Source: Urechidicola croceus
GTDB taxonomy: Bacteria; Bacteroidota; Bacteroidia; Flavobacteriales; Flavobacteriaceae
Length of the DNA stretch: 64,000 bases
Assembly: GCF_001761325.1 (NCBI RefSeq)
Contig: NZ_CP017478.1
Location: 254,001-318,000, forward strand
Reading direction: 5' to 3'
Made by a program: the position numbers and the translations under genes. A model generated the notes under the pieces. The model was not told the origin of the DNA, searched no databases, and saw nothing but the letters and a program-made list of their open reading frames with translations. Below, piece by piece: positions 34,924-44,388 of this stretch (the first letter of the stretch is position 1; each line of letters starts with the position of its first letter).

Positions 34924-35994
34924 ATGGAACATTTGGACGATACAAAAAACGAAAATTTAGAAGAGCGAAATGGACAACTTTCTGAAGAGAATATTCAGGA
35001 AGAAACAAGTACAGTTGATGAAGGAATAAGTTTCAAAAACCGAATTGATTTAAGTGAATTAAAAGAAGGAGTATCACTAATAAAAGAAGAAATTGGTAAA
35101 GTTATTGTTGGACAAAAAGGAATGATTGATATGCTTGTAGCTTCAATACTGGCAAATGGACATTCACTTATTGAAGGTGTTCCTGGTGTTGCAAAAACAG
35201 TATCGGCAAAACTCCTTGCAAAATCATTAAATGTTGGTTTTAGTAGAATTCAATTCACTCCAGACTTAATGCCAAGTGATATTTTAGGAACTTCAATTTT
35301 CGACATGAAAACTTCTGAATTTGAATTTAAGAAGGGACCTATTTTTTCAAATATGATTCTTATTGATGAAATAAATCGAGCACCTGCTAAAACTCAAGCG
35401 GCACTTTTTGAAGTAATGGAAGAACGTCAAATTACAATTGATGGAACTAGGTATGAAATGGATCTACCATTTATAGTCTTGGCAACTCAAAATCCAATAG
35501 AACAAGAGGGAACTTATAGATTGCCAGAAGCGCAATTAGATCGATTTTTATTCAAAATAGATGTAGATTATCCAAATCTAGAAGAGGAAATTGAAATTAT
35601 TAATCGAGAACAAGCCTTACAAGGAAAGTTAAAGACGAATAATGTTAAGGCATATTTAACTGGTGAACAGGTATCAAAATTTCAAGACTTAGTTAGTCAA
35701 ATTTTTATAGAAACTCACCTTGTTAAATATATTGCTGATATTATTGTGAATACTCGAAATAATCCTTTCTTATACTTAGGAGCATCACCAAGGGCATCAA
35801 TTGCAATTTTAAAATCTAGTAAGGCATTTGCTGCAATGAATGGACGAGATTTTGTAACACCTGAAGATATAAAACAAGCTGCAATTCCAGTATTGCAACA
35901 TAGAGTTATCGTAACTCCAGAACGCGAAATGGAGGGCTTGACAAGTAAACAAATTATCAAGCAAATTATTGAGGCGGTAGAAATACCAAGATAA
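34924..35994 (+). CDS. MoxR-family AAA+ ATPase
   Basis: 356 residues. After an acidic N-terminal ~40 residues, the AAA_3 domain has Walker A GVPGVAKTVSAKLL (about 80-93), Walker B MILIDEINRAPAKTQAALFE, sensor 1 FIVLATQNPIEQEGTYRLPE and arginine-finger region EAQLDRFLFKIDVDYP. The C-terminal lid has YLGASPRASIAILKSSKAFA. MoxR ATPases act as chaperones, often readying vWA proteins; here the likely partner is the DUF58 protein. One base separates the stop from the next start. Confidence 0.95.
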   Translation: MEHLDDTKNENLEERNGQLSEENIQEETSTVDEGISFKNRIDLSELKEGVSLIKEEIGKVIVGQKGMIDMLVASILANGHSLIEGVPGVAKTVSAKLLAKSLNVGFSRIQFTPDLMPSDILGTSIFDMKTSEFEFKKGPIFSNMILIDEINRAPAKTQAALFEVMEERQITIDGTRYEMDLPFIVLATQNPIEQEGTYRLPEAQLDRFLFKIDVDYPNLEEEIEIINREQALQGKLKTNNVKAYLTGEQVSKFQDLVSQIFIETHLVKYIADIIVNTRNNPFLYLGASPRASIAILKSSKAFAAMNGRDFVTPEDIKQAAIPVLQHRVIVTPEREMEGLTSKQIIKQIIEAVEIPR

Positions 35995-35995
35995 G

Positions 35996-37327
35996 ATGAA
36001 ATTTATTAAGCCATTTTACATACAAAACAGATTTTTTTATGGATGCATTGCCATTATGATTTTATTTATTGTAGGTTTTGTATTTCCTAGACTTTTCAAT
36101 ATTGTAAAGTTGTTGTTGCTTGCATTAGTGGCTTTTACTTTTATGGATATTTTGATTCTTTTTTGGACAAAAAAAGGAATTCATGCATCAAGAATTTTAC
36201 CCGAAAAATTTTCAAACGGAGACCAAAATGTTGTTGAGTTATCAATTGAGAATTTATATACGTTTCCTGTAATTTCTAGAATTATTGATGAAATTCCTGA
36301 GCAATTTCAAGTTAGAGATTTTAAAATTGACAAAAAATTAAAAGGTTCTGCAATTGCAAATTTACAGTATGAATTAAGACCAACAGAGCGTGGTGAATAT
36401 CGTTTTGGTAAATTGAATGTTTTTGCATCTACCGCTTTAGGGCTGGTTTCACGGCGATTTACATTTGGCGACAATGCGATGGTACCAACTTACCCTAGTT
36501 TTATTCAATTACGTAAATATGATTTATTGGCAATTAGCAATAATTTAAATCATTTAGGGATAAAAAAAGTTCGGAGAATTGGTCATACCATGGAATTTGA
36601 ACAGATAAAAGATTATGTGCTTGGTGATGATTTAAGAACTATCAATTGGAAAGCAACTGCAAAGAAAAGTCAATTGATGGTCAATCAGTTTCAAGATGAA
36701 AAATCACAACCAGTTTATTCTGTGATTGACAAGGGTAGAGTAATGAAAATGCCATTTAATGGATTGACACTTTTAGATTATGCTATAAATGCTTCGTTAG
36801 TAATGTCTAATGTTGTTCTTAAAAAGCATGATAAAGCAGGAATTTTCGCTTTTTCAAAAAAAGTAGAGAATATGGTTGTTGCTGAAAAAAGAACATCACA
36901 GATGAATCTGATATTAGAAACTTTATATAACGTTAAAACAGATTTTTTTGAAAGTGACTTTAGTCGATTGTATGCGGATGTTAAGAGAAATATTACTCAA
37001 CGAAGTCTTATTTTATTGTATACAAATTTTGAAACTTTAGATGGTTTACATCGTCAAATACCTTATTTAAAAGGAATCGCTAAAAATCATTTATTGGTTG
37101 TAGTCTTTTTTAAAAATACAGAGTTAAATAGTGTTATAAATGAAAAAGCAGAAACAGTTCAGCAGGTATATGATAAAGTAATTGCTGAAAAATTTTCTTT
37201 TGAGAAAAGGTTGATTGTAAATGAATTGAAAAAGTACGGTGTATATTCTATTTTAACAACACCAGAGAATTTAACGATTGATTCTATTAATAAATATTTA
37301 GAGTTTAAAGCAAAAGGCTTTATTTAA
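35996..37327 (+). CDS. DUF58 domain protein
   Basis: 443 residues. Two N-terminal helices at ~10-55 (FFYGCIAIMILFIVGFVFPR, LLLLALVAFTFMDILILFW). The DUF58 core includes RRIGHTMEFEQIKDYVLGDD and LRTINWKATAKKSQLMVNQF, the family signature, then a vWA-like region with PVYSVIDKGRVMKMPFNG and DKAGIFAFSKKVENMVV. It is the presumed client of the MoxR ATPase. Final gene of the operon; it overlaps the convergent unknown gene by eight bases. Confidence 0.93.
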   Translation: MKFIKPFYIQNRFFYGCIAIMILFIVGFVFPRLFNIVKLLLLALVAFTFMDILILFWTKKGIHASRILPEKFSNGDQNVVELSIENLYTFPVISRIIDEIPEQFQVRDFKIDKKLKGSAIANLQYELRPTERGEYRFGKLNVFASTALGLVSRRFTFGDNAMVPTYPSFIQLRKYDLLAISNNLNHLGIKKVRRIGHTMEFEQIKDYVLGDDLRTINWKATAKKSQLMVNQFQDEKSQPVYSVIDKGRVMKMPFNGLTLLDYAINASLVMSNVVLKKHDKAGIFAFSKKVENMVVAEKRTSQMNLILETLYNVKTDFFESDFSRLYADVKRNITQRSLILLYTNFETLDGLHRQIPYLKGIAKNHLLVVVFFKNTELNSVINEKAETVQQVYDKVIAEKFSFEKRLIVNELKKYGVYSILTTPENLTIDSINKYLEFKAKGFI

Positions 37328-38282
37328 ACTCGTTATTAAAATTATTATACTTCCAAAGTACATAGTCTTTAATGATACCGTCAGTTGTTGTGTATGCTTT
37401 GTTCCAAAAATTATTTGGTAGTATATTTTCTAAAGCAAAATTTATTTCAAAATTCATTCTAGGATTATAATTACAATTTTTGCCAGATAGTAATATGTTT
37501 TTTGAACTTTCGTCTAGTTTTTTACTATCCTTGATTATTCCTAAAGAGATATATTGATTTTCATTACATTTAGAAATACTCCATGGATGAAGTGTAGAAT
37601 TTGCAGTGTTTCCAGTAAAACTAATAATTTTTTCATGTAAAAGATTTGCATCAATTTTAGCAAATAATTCTTTATTTTTCTCAGTTTTCCTCATTTTACC
37701 AACAAAAGTAACAGTAAACGATTTGGGGAAATTAATGATTTCATCATTAGGATTAAACCTTTCAGAAACATAGGTTTTAAGTGAGTTGTTTGTTATAGTA
37801 TTAAAGAAAATTTCTTGATTTTCTTTTGAGTGATTTTTCGAGAAGTTTTTATATAGTTTTTCACTTTTAAGTATATGCTTAACTGATTTGTTATGAATCT
37901 TTTCTATGATGAGTTTGTTATAGTTTTTTTTGAATACAAAAGTTGAATCAGCACTGGTAAATGCATTGACTAATTTTTCAATTTTATCATTATTTATTGC
38001 TGTATTCCAATAACCAGTATTCATATATTGAGGCTTGCTCATTTTTTTATTGATAAATTGAACAAGTTTTTTTGTGTAAAAAACTTTGTATTCTTTCTTT
38101 TTGTCATCATAATCAATAAAATAGTTATCTGTAAAAACATCAGTTTTATTTTGATTTATAACATTAGTTGTGGTCGTTGATATTATAATTACTTCTATAA
38201 ATCTATCATTGTATTTTATTTTTTGACAGAATACTGATTGTAAGATTAATCCAAATATAATTAATAGCAATTTTTGTTTCAT
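37320..38282 (-). CDS. secreted protein of unknown function
   Basis: 320 residues with signal peptide MKQKLLLIIFGLILQSVFC followed by QK. The mature part is Lys/Asn-rich, mixed alpha/beta, with a single Cys pair visible late (SKCNEN and GKNCNYNPRMNFEI). Segments such as KKEYKVFYTKKLVQFINKKM and KSFTVTFVGKMRKTEKNK give no known fold. It is not obviously a paralogue of the two secreted proteins at 22.8-24.8 kb. It converges on the MoxR operon with an eight-base overlap and has no partner on its own strand before secA. Function unknown. Confidence 0.7.
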   Translation of the reverse strand: MKQKLLLIIFGLILQSVFCQKIKYNDRFIEVIIISTTTTNVINQNKTDVFTDNYFIDYDDKKKEYKVFYTKKLVQFINKKMSKPQYMNTGYWNTAINNDKIEKLVNAFTSADSTFVFKKNYNKLIIEKIHNKSVKHILKSEKLYKNFSKNHSKENQEIFFNTITNNSLKTYVSERFNPNDEIINFPKSFTVTFVGKMRKTEKNKELFAKIDANLLHEKIISFTGNTANSTLHPWSISKCNENQYISLGIIKDSKKLDESSKNILLSGKNCNYNPRMNFEINFALENILPNNFWNKAYTTTDGIIKDYVLWKYNNFNNEFK

Positions 38283-38310
38283 TTTTTATTCTTTATAAGA
38301 TTAAAGATAT

Positions 38311-38347
38311 AAAAAAAGGCTTACTATAGTTTTAGTAAGCCTTTTTT
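38311..38347 (-). terminator. intrinsic terminator of secA
   Basis: Stem AAGGCTTACTA/TAGTAAGCCTT with loop TAGTTT, poly-T on the minus strand (and on plus). Confidence 0.8.
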
Positions 38348-38365
38348 AAATTATTTGAAAAAATA

Positions 38366-41300
38366 TTAATCTTCAGTCAATACCCATTCTCCTTTTTCAA
38401 TTAGAGGAATTGCTTGCTTGTATTTCACTTCCTTATTTTCACCACTCATTACATTTTTGATAGTAACCCTATCATTTCGACCAATTTTTTTATCACTTCT
38501 AACAAAAGTTTCTACTGGTTGACGTTCTTGCGTTTGATTAGTGCTTGTTTGTGCTTGATTGCTAAATTCTTCTTTAGTCAATTGTACTTTTTCTCTTTTT
38601 GGCTCTTTAGCTTGAGAAACCTCACTAGCACTTCTTGTTGGTAATTCACCTTTAAATAAGAATGAAAGAACATCTCTATTTACCTTATTGAGCATGGTAT
38701 TGAATAATTCAAAAGACTCAAATTTATAAATCAATAAAGGATCTTTCTGTTCATACTGAGCATTTCTTACAGATTGTTTTAATTCATCCATTTGACGTAA
38801 ATGATCTTTCCATGTATCATCAATAATAGCAAGAGTTACATTCTTTTCAAAATCGTTGATAAGAACTTTCCCTTCAGACTCATATGCTTCTTTTAAATTG
38901 GTAACAACTTGAATAGTTTTAACACCATCTGTAAAAGGAACAACAATACGTTCATATTGATTTCCTTGTTTTTCGTAAACATCTTTAATTACTGGAAAAG
39001 CCGCTACTGCATTTCGCTCAATTTTATCTTTATAATGTTTATATACAGTATCAAATAACTCATCAGTTAAGTCTTCACTTGATTTCGTTTTAAATTCTTC
39101 TTCACTAAATGGTGATGATGTAGAGGAGAAGCGGATTAATTCAAATTCGAAATTGTTATAATCTTCATTTATTTTATTTTCTTGAATCAAATTAGCACAC
39201 GTATCATAAATCATGTTTACTATATCAACTTGTAAACGTTCTCCATATAATGCATGACGACGACGTTTATAAACAACTTCACGCTGTGAATTCATAACAT
39301 CATCATATTCTAATAAATTTTTACGGATACCAAAGTTATTTTCTTCTACTTTCTTTTGAGCTCTTTCAATAGATTTTGAAATCATAGAATGTTGAATTAC
39401 TTCACCTTCACCTAATCCCATTTTATCCATCATTCTAGCAACACGTTCACTATTGAATAAACGCATTAAGTTGTCTTCTAATGAAACGTAGAATTGAGAA
39501 GAACCAACATCACCTTGACGACCTGCACGACCACGTAGCTGACGGTCAACTCGACGTGAATCATGACGTTCTGTACCAATAATTGCTAAACCACCAGCAG
39601 CAAGAACTTCGTCTGACAATTTAATATCAGTTCCACGACCCGCCATATTTGTTGCAATAGTTACTACCCCTGGATTTCCAGCTTCAGCAACAATATCGGC
39701 TTCTTTTTTATGAAGTTTTGCATTTAATACGTTGTGTTTAATTTTACGCATTGTTAGCATTCGACCTAATAATTCAGAAATTTCAACCGAAGTTGTTCCG
39801 ACTAATACAGGTCTTCCTTGGGCAACTAAAGATGTTACTTCTTCAATTACTGCATTGTATTTTTCACGAGCTGTTTTATAAACTTTATCTTGTCTATCAT
39901 CTCTTGCTAATGGTTTGTTTGTTGGAATTTCAATTACATCTAATTTATAGATTTCCCAAAACTCACCAGCTTCAGTAATCGCAGTTCCAGTCATTCCTGA
40001 AAGTTTGCGATACATTCTAAAGTAGTTTTGCAATGTTACAGTTGCATACGTTTGCGTTGCAGCTTCAATTTTTACAGTTTCTTTGGCCTCTATTGCTTGA
40101 TGTAATCCGTCAGAATAACGACGACCGTCCATGATACGTCCAGTTTGTTCATCAACTATCATGATTTTATCATCCATAACAACATATTGAACATCTTTTT
40201 CAAAAAGAGTATATGCTTTTAAAAGTTGATTCATTGTATGAATACGCTCACTTTTAATACTAAAATCACGGTACAATTCTTCTTTTCTTTGTGTATATTC
40301 TTCTTTTGGAAGATTTTGAGCGTCTAATTTTCCAATTTCCATGCCAATATCTGGCATTACAAAAAACTCTTCGTCATTATGGTCTTTTGATAAATGAGCA
40401 ATACCTTTATCTGTTAATTCGATAGAGTTATTTTTTTCGTCAATTGTAAAATAAAGAACTTCATCTACTTTTGGCATCTCACGATTGTTATCTGCCATGT
40501 ATGTATTTTCAGTTTTTTGAAGAATTTGTTTAACTCCTTCTTGACTTAAATACTTGATTAATGCTTTATTTTTAGGTAATCCTCGATAAACTCTAAGTAA
40601 CTGAAATCCACCTTCTTTAGTGTCTCCATCAGCAATTAATTTTTTTGCTTCTGCTAAAACTCCTACTAAATATTTACGTTGAATTTCAACTATTTTATCT
40701 ACACTAGGTTTTAGCTCATTAAATTCATGACGATCTCCTTGTGGTGTTGCTCCAGAAATAATTAATGGAGTTCTTGCATCATCAATCAATACAGAATCTA
40801 CCTCATCAACGATTGCATAGTTATGTGGACGTTGCACTAAATCTTTTGGAGAATGTGCCATGTTATCACGTAAATAGTCAAACCCAAATTCATTATTTGT
40901 ACCATATGTAATATCAGCATTGTATGCTTTTCTACGTGCATCAGAATTCGGTTGGTGGTAATCGATACAATCGATACTTAAGCCATGAAATTCAAAAATT
41001 GGCGCCATCCAAGCAGCATCACGTTTTGCCAAATAATCATTTACAGTTACAACATGTACACCTCTACCTGTAATAGCATTTAAGTAAATAGGCAAAGTAG
41101 CAACCAAAGTTTTTCCTTCACCAGTCATCATTTCGGCAATTTTCCCTTGATGTAAAACAGATCCACCTATTAACTGAACATCATAATGAATCATGTCCCA
41201 AGTGATTAATTTACCAGTAGCATCCCATGAATTATGATAAATGGCTTTTTCATTATCTAATTCGACATTATCTTTTTTTGCTGATAATTCACGGTCATAA

Positions 41301-41701
41301 GGAGTAGCATTAACAGTGATAGTTTTGTTTTGAGTAAATCTTTTTGCAGTTTCTTTTACAACAGCAAAAGCCTCAGGAAGAATTTCTTCTAAAACTTTTT
41401 CAGATGCTTCATAAGATTCATCTTGTAATTTATCTATTTGAGTATAGATTTCTTCTTTTCGATCAATATTAGCAGTTTTAGCCTCGTCTTCTAATGATTT
41501 TATTTTATCATTAATAGTTTGAGTGGCTGCTGCTATTTTTTGTTTAAACTCAATGGTTTTATAACGTAATTCATCGTGTGATAGTGCTGATATTGCATTT
41601 TCAAATGATAATACTTTATCAACTATAGGTTGTAATGTTTTTAAGTCTTTTTTGGTTTTATCACCTACGAAAACTTTTAAAACAGAATTTAAGAAACTCA
41701 T
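38366..41701 (-). CDS. secA: preprotein translocase motor subunit SecA
   Basis: 1111 residues, the long form of this phylum. It drives protein export through SecYEG. Marks: [20 protein letters not shown] with Walker A MTGEGKT near 190, [34 protein letters not shown], the [19 protein letters not shown] Walker [28 protein letters not shown] and [16 protein letters not shown]. The insertion between ~330 and ~470 accounts for the length. The C-terminus ends [19 protein letters not shown]..., with no CxCx8C[H/C] zinc-binding tail. Its start is 78 bases below the DUF2795 stop. Confidence 0.98.
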
Positions 41702-41725
41702 AATTTAATTTGTGTTTTATTTGTT

Positions 41726-41733
41726 CAAAATTA
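41726..41733 (-). promoter_or_regulatory. -7 box TAATTTTG upstream of secA
   Basis: A consensus match on the minus strand, 24 bases before the ATG. A TTG 16 bases further up lies within the DUF2795 terminator stem, so the -33 assignment is weak. Confidence 0.3.
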
Positions 41734-41736
41734 AGC

Positions 41737-41764
41737 AAAAAAAAAGCCTCAATTGAGACTTTTA
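41737..41764 (-). terminator. intrinsic terminator of the DUF2795 gene
   Basis: Minus strand: AAGTCTCAA-TTGAGGCTT (one T-G pair) followed by a long T run. Confidence 0.65.
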
Positions 41765-41784
41765 TATGTTAATTTTAATGCGGT

Positions 41785-42006
41785 TTAATATTCTTCTTCG
41801 TTCCAAAGATAATCTTCTTCGGTTGGGTAATCTGGCCATATTTCAATGATAGAGTCATAAGATTCTCCTTCGTCCTCAATATCTTGTAGATTTTCAACAA
41901 CTTCTAGAGGTGCTCCTGCTCTAATTGCATAATCAATTAGTTCGTCTTTCGTTGCCGGCCAAGGCGCATCTGCTAAATAAGATGCTAATTCTAATGTCCA
42001 ATACAT
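41785..42006 (-). CDS. DUF2795 domain protein
   Basis: 73 residues, acidic. MYWTLELASYLADAPWPATK and DELIDYAIRAGAPLEVVENL match DUF2795, a small helical domain. The tail is strongly acidic (PDYPTEEDYLWNEEEY). Conserved in Bacteroidota near secA; molecular role unknown. It has its own complete promoter and terminator, so it is a single-gene unit. Confidence 0.88.
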   Translation of the reverse strand: MYWTLELASYLADAPWPATKDELIDYAIRAGAPLEVVENLQDIEDEGESYDSIIEIWPDYPTEEDYLWNEEEY

Positions 42007-42031
42007 ATTATCGAATAATTTTAATTTTTTG

Positions 42032-42061
42032 CAAAAATAATTTTTTTACTTAGAAAGTCAA
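42032..42061 (-). promoter_or_regulatory. complete promoter of the DUF2795 gene
   Basis: Minus strand: -33 TTG (42061-42059, in CTTGAC), 19-base spacer, -7 TATTTTTG (42039-42032); leader about 20 bases. Confidence 0.5.
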
Positions 42062-42096
42062 GTTTTTTTGTATATTTTTTCAATATTTTTAAGAAC

Positions 42097-42672
42097 TTAA
42101 TTCTTTTTCACTGGAATCCAAGGTGTTTCTTGCATTTGATAATCGTAAGTCAATTTCCGTGCCAATACAAAAAGATAGTCAGAAAGTCGGTTTAGATAAA
42201 TTAAGATTTCGGCGTTTATGTCAGTTTCATTATTTAAATGCACACATATTCTTTCGGCTCTTCTACATATGCATCGTGCAATGTGACAATATGACACAGT
42301 TGTATGACCTCCGGGTAATATAAAATGAGTCATTAAAGGTAAGTTTTCATTCATTTTATCAATTTTATTCTCTAAAAACTTTATTGAGTAGGTATCTATA
42401 ATCGGAATATTTAGCCTGTTTTTACCATTTTTAAGATTTTCCTTATCTTTTGGAGTCGCAAGCATAGCGCCTACAGTAAACAAATCATTTTGAATTTTGA
42501 TTAATGATTTGATAATTTCTTCATCAATTTTTTGATCACGTATAAGCCCAATATAGGAATTCAACTCATCTATTGTACCATAAGATTCAATTCTTAAATG
42601 GTATTTTGGTACACGAGTTCCTCCAAACAATCCTGTTGTACCGTTATCACCTGTTTTAGTATAAATTTTCAT
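42097..42672 (-). CDS. cob(I)yrinic acid a,c-diamide adenosyltransferase, PduO type
   Basis: 191 residues. It adenosylates cob(I)alamin with ATP. The N-terminal ATP motif KIYTKTGDNGTTGLFGGTRV is followed by the SYGTIDELNSYIGLIRD helix, and the C-terminal RCICRRAERICVHLNNE and YLNRLSDYLFVLAR (with the cobalamin-facing Asn/Arg) are intact. Normal length for the PduO/MMAB family. A 23-base gap from the upstream methyltransferase suggests cotranscription. No B12-dependent mutase is in this window. Confidence 0.93.
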   Translation of the reverse strand: MKIYTKTGDNGTTGLFGGTRVPKYHLRIESYGTIDELNSYIGLIRDQKIDEEIIKSLIKIQNDLFTVGAMLATPKDKENLKNGKNRLNIPIIDTYSIKFLENKIDKMNENLPLMTHFILPGGHTTVSYCHIARCICRRAERICVHLNNETDINAEILIYLNRLSDYLFVLARKLTYDYQMQETPWIPVKKN

Positions 42673-42695
42673 AAGGTAAATTTATTGATTAATAT

Positions 42696-43472
42696 TTACA
42701 CTCTTATAATAAAATGTTCCTTTAATTGTTCTGCTCTAAAAAATACAAATCCCCAAAAAAACGTATCAATAGTTACGGTTACTTTTGGATGATTTTTAAT
42801 TTCTTCCCAAGCTTCAGTCATTTCTTTTGACCAATGAATATCATCAAAAATAAAAACAGTATCATTATGAATGGAATTTAAACTTAACTTAAAATAATCA
42901 AGTGTAGGTTTTTTTTGATGATTTCCATCAAAATAAATTAAATCGTAATAATTGTTATTTAAAATAGGAGGTAATATTTTGTTGAAATCTCCAATAAGAG
43001 TATTTATATTGTTAATATTAAATTTTTTAAATTGATTTATAGCAATATTTGCTGTTTCGGGACATCCTTCTAAGGTTGTTATTTGAGATTGTGGATTTCC
43101 AATACTAGCACTTGCAGTACCAATTCCTAAAGAAGTTCCTAATTCTAAAATGGATTTTGTATTTAAATAATTAGTAAGTCTAATTAATAACTTTGATCTT
43201 TTATAAGATATTCCTGCAATCTTTGCAATTTTATCAACTGAACGTTCTTTTGATTTAAATACTTTTGAGCCTTTTCCAAAATCTGTAACAGAAATTATTG
43301 ACGTATTTTGTAATAAATCGTTTCTATAAGCAGTTATTAATTTTAACTTTTTAGGATTTGTTTTCTTATAAAAACATTTTGTTATTAAATCAAATACAAA
43401 AGGGGAGTGTACACCATGCTGATTACTTGATTTAAATAAAAATTTTATATAGGATTTTAACTGATAAATCAT
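42696..43472 (-). CDS. class I SAM-dependent methyltransferase (O-methyltransferase-like)
   Basis: 258 residues. The N-terminus SYIKFLFKSSNQHGVHSPFV is typical of a Flavobacteriaceae-specific group. The Rossmann fold is at ~85-230: SILELGTSLGIGTASASIGN (SAM-binding loop), TLEGCPETANIAINQF, NNYYDLIYFDGNHQKKPTLD and VFIFDDIHWSKEMTEAWEEI. The FDGNHQ motif resembles the catalytic Asp/metal site of catechol O-methyltransferase-like enzymes. Substrate unknown. Upstream of the cobalamin adenosyltransferase and divergent from the polysaccharide module. Confidence 0.85.
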   Translation of the reverse strand: MIYQLKSYIKFLFKSSNQHGVHSPFVFDLITKCFYKKTNPKKLKLITAYRNDLLQNTSIISVTDFGKGSKVFKSKERSVDKIAKIAGISYKRSKLLIRLTNYLNTKSILELGTSLGIGTASASIGNPQSQITTLEGCPETANIAINQFKKFNINNINTLIGDFNKILPPILNNNYYDLIYFDGNHQKKPTLDYFKLSLNSIHNDTVFIFDDIHWSKEMTEAWEEIKNHPKVTVTIDTFFWGFVFFRAEQLKEHFIIRV

Positions 43473-43535
43473 ATCATATTTATTACTATGCGAAAATAAT
43501 AGAATTATTATTCTAATAACTGATTAAAATATATA

Positions 43536-43569
43536 TTTGCCAAAAGTCTATATATTTTGGTTATATTTG
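43536..43569 (+). promoter_or_regulatory. promoter of the polysaccharide export module
   Basis: TATATTTG occurs twice, at 43532-43539 and 43562-43569. The TTTG of the first copy lies 22 bases ahead of the second, so it can serve as -33 for it. Transcription would begin near 43577, ruling out the upstream ATG at 43571 and supporting 43604. Confidence 0.45.
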
Positions 43570-43603
43570 GATGATTTCAATTGCGCAAAACTTTTCAAAA
43601 TCA

Positions 43604-44383
43604 ATGAATAAATTTTTAATTTACATTCTATTAATAGCAAGTTTATCTTCTTGTCTTTCAGCAAAAAAAACAACATATTTTCAAGGTAATCCAGTTGCTA
43701 AATCAGAACTGTATAAATTCAATAATGAACCTTATAAATTACAAGTAAATGATGTTTTGTCAATTTCAATTAAGGCAGAGAACCCAGAATTAGTTGCTTT
43801 GTTTGAAACATCAGAAAATACCAATAGTTCGAGTACTTCAGGTGCTGGACTTTATTTTGATGGATACACAATAGATAGACATGGTAATATACGTATTCCT
43901 TATATTGGAGAAATTAATGTTTTAGGTTATACAGAAAAAGAAGTTAGAGAAAAGATTGAAGATGAATTAAAAGAATTTATTAAAAACCCCGAAACAATTT
44001 TTGTTAATGTCAAATTATCTGGAATTCAGTTTGTTGTTATGGGTGAGGTAGGTTCACCTGGAACTAAAAGTTTATTGCAAAATCAAGTTACAATTATTGA
44101 AGCAATTGCTAATGCAGGTGAAATTAATGCTTTTGGAGATAGGAAAAATATAAGTATTTTAAGAAAATCATTAAGTGGAGTTGAGAGATATAATATTGAT
44201 ATGACAGATATTTCTGTTTTTGATTCTGAGCATTTTTATATTCAACCAAATGATGTTATATACATAGGTGCGTTACCCGAAAAAAAGTGGGGACTTGGAA
44301 CTACAGGTTTTCAGACATTTACTACAATTGCATCTATACTTTCTGTTTTAGTAAGTTCGGTTTTATTGGTTAAAAATTTATAA
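43604..44383 (+). CDS. polysaccharide export lipoprotein, Wza-like
   Basis: 259 residues from ATG 43604. Signal MNKFLIYILLIASLSSC ends in a lipobox Cys at 17. The Poly_export domain covers ~45-130 (YKLQVNDVLSISIKAENPEL, GYTIDRHGNIRIPYIGEINV). A SLBB-type domain follows (GSPGTKSLLQNQVTIIEAIA, NAGEINAFGDRKNISILRKS), and a C-terminal hydrophobic helix (FTTIASILSVLVSSVLLV) spans the outer membrane. It forms the outer-membrane exit channel for an exopolysaccharide or capsule and works with the Wzc-like kinase that starts six bases downstream. Confidence 0.92.
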   Translation: MNKFLIYILLIASLSSCLSAKKTTYFQGNPVAKSELYKFNNEPYKLQVNDVLSISIKAENPELVALFETSENTNSSSTSGAGLYFDGYTIDRHGNIRIPYIGEINVLGYTEKEVREKIEDELKEFIKNPETIFVNVKLSGIQFVVMGEVGSPGTKSLLQNQVTIIEAIANAGEINAFGDRKNISILRKSLSGVERYNIDMTDISVFDSEHFYIQPNDVIYIGALPEKKWGLGTTGFQTFTTIASILSVLVSSVLLVKNL

Positions 44384-44388
44384 TTTAG

